Source of the DNA: Diospyros lotus
Taxonomy: Eukaryota; Streptophyta; Magnoliopsida; Ericales; Ebenaceae
NCBI RefSeq assembly: GCF_014633365.1
Contig: NC_068338.1
Span: forward strand, 23,942,616 to 24,006,615
Direction: 5' to 3'
Length of the DNA: 64,000 nucleotides
The notes under the pieces were generated by a model. That model saw only the letters and a program-made list of their open reading frames with translations, was not told the DNA's origin and did no database searches. Below, piece by piece: positions 62,225 through 64,000 of the stretch; within the stretch, counting starts at the first letter, position 1, and each line of letters begins with the position of its first letter. The position numbers and the translations under genes were made by a program.

Positions 62225-63432
62225 TGTTGAATCAACTTACTCATATTAATTAAGCTTTGATGATTAATAAGAAGAGAATTTTCAATATACAAAATATAGT
62301 ATTTTTAGTGATTAACAAAAAGAGTTTTTTTATTAAATATATTAATTATAGTATCGAATTATGTTTTATTAATTTGTAAAATATTTTTCATAGTATATGT
62401 ATTACCAAAAATATTATTTTCTATTAAAAATATATTTTTTAAATTAATTTATTAAACATTTTTTTTTCATAGTGTATGTATTTTCAAAAATGTTATTCTC
62501 CATTCAAATTATTTTTAAAATGTATAAAAAATAATTTTACAAAATTTGAACAAAAAATCGTACACATTACTGTTACTACAATGAACTTGACCGTTGTTAC
62601 TGTGAACTTAACCATTGCTACAGTGTCGCTACAGTAATTTCCAGAATGCTTATAAATAGCTCCAAATTCATTTTGGAGAGTATCCATTGCTCATATTGCT
62701 TATCCAAAACACTCAAAAGCTCCAAAAAGCTCTCAAGCTAATTTCCAAGCAATCTGAGACTCTTGAAAAATTATTGCACATCCACCGAAGAGCCACAAGG
62801 CAAAAGGAGAAACGTTCTTCAAGTTTTCTACGAAAAATCCAAACTTCTTCATTTGAGGTTACAAATTTATTTATTTATTTAAATATTATTACCTTGTATA
62901 ATTTGTTCTTAATTGCTTATTTGTGTCCAAGTGTGGACAAATTATTTGTAATATTTAAATTATCATTGTAGATTGTATAGGTTTCCTAAAACCGTTAAAA
63001 TCTAGTTTCCGAGATAAGTTAGGGAGAAAACCTTGGTATTGGTGGTTTTCTTAGAACCCGTTATAATCTAGGAGTGTATCTAGTTTCCAAGATGAGATAG
63101 TGTGGAAACCTTGGTGAAATTAGTGAAACCCCAAGGGTGGTTGAGACCTAGGGAGAGTGGAGTAGGTGTGTGGAGACACCGAACCACTATAAATTATCTT
63201 GTGCCTCATTTATTTATTCTTGTTATATCTTGTGGCTTGCAATTTATTAATCTCAAGCTCACATATATATAGTTACAAAATTTTAATTTGTTTAAAATTA
63301 AATAACAAGAATTTAATTATAAGAAAATAATTTATAGAAATTAATTAATCAATAATATTTATTAAAAGAAAGAAAAATTTTAAACACTCAATTCACCCCC
63401 TTCTTGAGTGGTCATACCTTAAGAGACTAACA
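62225..63432 (+). mobile_element. Solo LTR, Copia-type, in intron 3 of copy D
   Basis: 1.2 kb from TGTTGAATCAAC to GAGACTAACA inside an A run, so the target duplication is an ambiguous 4-5 A. Copies A and C are uninterrupted here (about 2766 and 51355). A TATAAATAG box at 62651-62659 sits as expected for an LTR promoter. The small open frame 62687-62971 is LTR leader, not a gene. The Copia assignment is from overall texture and is inferred. Confidence 0.75.
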
Positions 63433-64000
63433 AAAATGTCACACAAACCAAAATAGAAAGGAAAATTCAGTTGAAAAACCACCGGGAGAAAAATATGATT
63501 TCTTGAAATAATAAGCAACAAGTTTGAGAGCACAAGCCACCAAAATTTGTGGAGTATTACTTGAACATTGCAGATCTCAAGAAACTTGGTCGAATCAGAT
63601 AATTCACCAAATAGATGCAAAGAATTTTTTCCTGGTCTAAGAAATCCATATAAGACCTATGAACCATCATATCAAATAAAAACACAAGTAATAAATCATT
63701 TTGTGAGAACGAAGTTCATAATCCCATTTCATTACCAAGTCCATCTATCATTGAGAAGCAAACTCACAAGATCATTTTTTTTTATTTAATCTTTCACAAA
63801 ATATTTTTACAAATTTCAACATGAGAAATTGATATACATTGCTAGGGCCACATCCATCTCTTAGGATAGAATTGCGTAAACCATAAACACTAACAAAAAT
63901 CAAACGAGTAAACAAAGATAGAAAATTAACATGGTTCAACTCAACAACCTATCTCCACAATCCCATCACAAGGGAATAATCCACTAATCAAACCAAACAC
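63433..64000 (-). other. Intron 3 of copy D with Copia remnant edge
   Basis: 63433-63860 matches intron 3 of copy A (2775-3140). From about 63860 the LTR-like edge of the Copia remnant seen at 3142 begins and runs off the window. Copy D therefore also carries that old insertion. Confidence 0.7.

Overview
This is a repeat-rich, AT-rich nuclear segment of a flowering plant, probably a eudicot. The evidence is small exons with GT..AG introns, a plant short-chain reductase family, hAT, PIF and CACTA DNA elements, LTR retrotransposons, tRNA-derived SINEs and a fragment of a plant-type PPR gene. I see no rRNA, tRNA gene, CRISPR or bacterial feature. I cannot name the species.

The organising theme is one gene family. 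It encodes an NADP(H)-dependent extended SDR of the phenylacetaldehyde reductase / cinnamoyl-CoA-reductase-like (CAD-like) type, present in several states. Copy A (692-8662, minus) has six intact exons and encodes 328 aa. Copy C (39197-53416, plus) has six intact exons and encodes 346 aa, or 332 aa from a second ATG. Copy D (60071 to beyond the window end, minus) shows intact exons 4-6. Copy E (about 21430-23830, minus) keeps only exon 1 and part of intron 1. Copy B (about 28803-31100, plus) keeps exon 2 and then jumps into the 3' UTR, losing exons 3-6. Two related chimeric loci (23990-25024 and 34341-36102) join antisense exon 5/4 pieces to a sense exon 1.

Layout: 1-8.9 kb copy A; 9-14.6 kb hAT-like and PIF-like non-autonomous elements in AT-rich DNA; 14.6-20.6 kb a solo LTR with a second solo LTR nested in it; 21.1-25 kb a hairpin MITE, copy E and chimera 1; 25-27.9 kb an AT-rich tandem array inside a possible nested element; 28-34 kb CT-rich sequence and copy B with its 3' flank; 34.3-36.1 kb chimera 2 carrying a SINE; 36.1-38.7 kb a direct-repeat (TRIM-like) unit carrying a SINE and a CACTA element; 38.8-56.6 kb copy C, whose 8.7-kb first intron holds a SINE, a 3.4-kb hAT element with a broken transposase, and a solo LTR; 56.6-59.2 kb repeats; 59.2-59.7 kb a PPR fragment; 59.7-64 kb copy D with a Copia-type solo LTR in intron 3.

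The copies act as internal controls. Empty sites in one paralogue confirm insertions in another, which allows the duplications and transpositions to be ordered. Exon 3 of copies A and C is identical over all 192 bases, so the two working genes separated recently or were homogenised. Both keep a CACTGT-free, G-box-bearing (CACGTG) promoter. The only likely working host genes are copies A and C, and D if its unseen exons 1-3 are sound; everything else is transposon or rearrangement debris.
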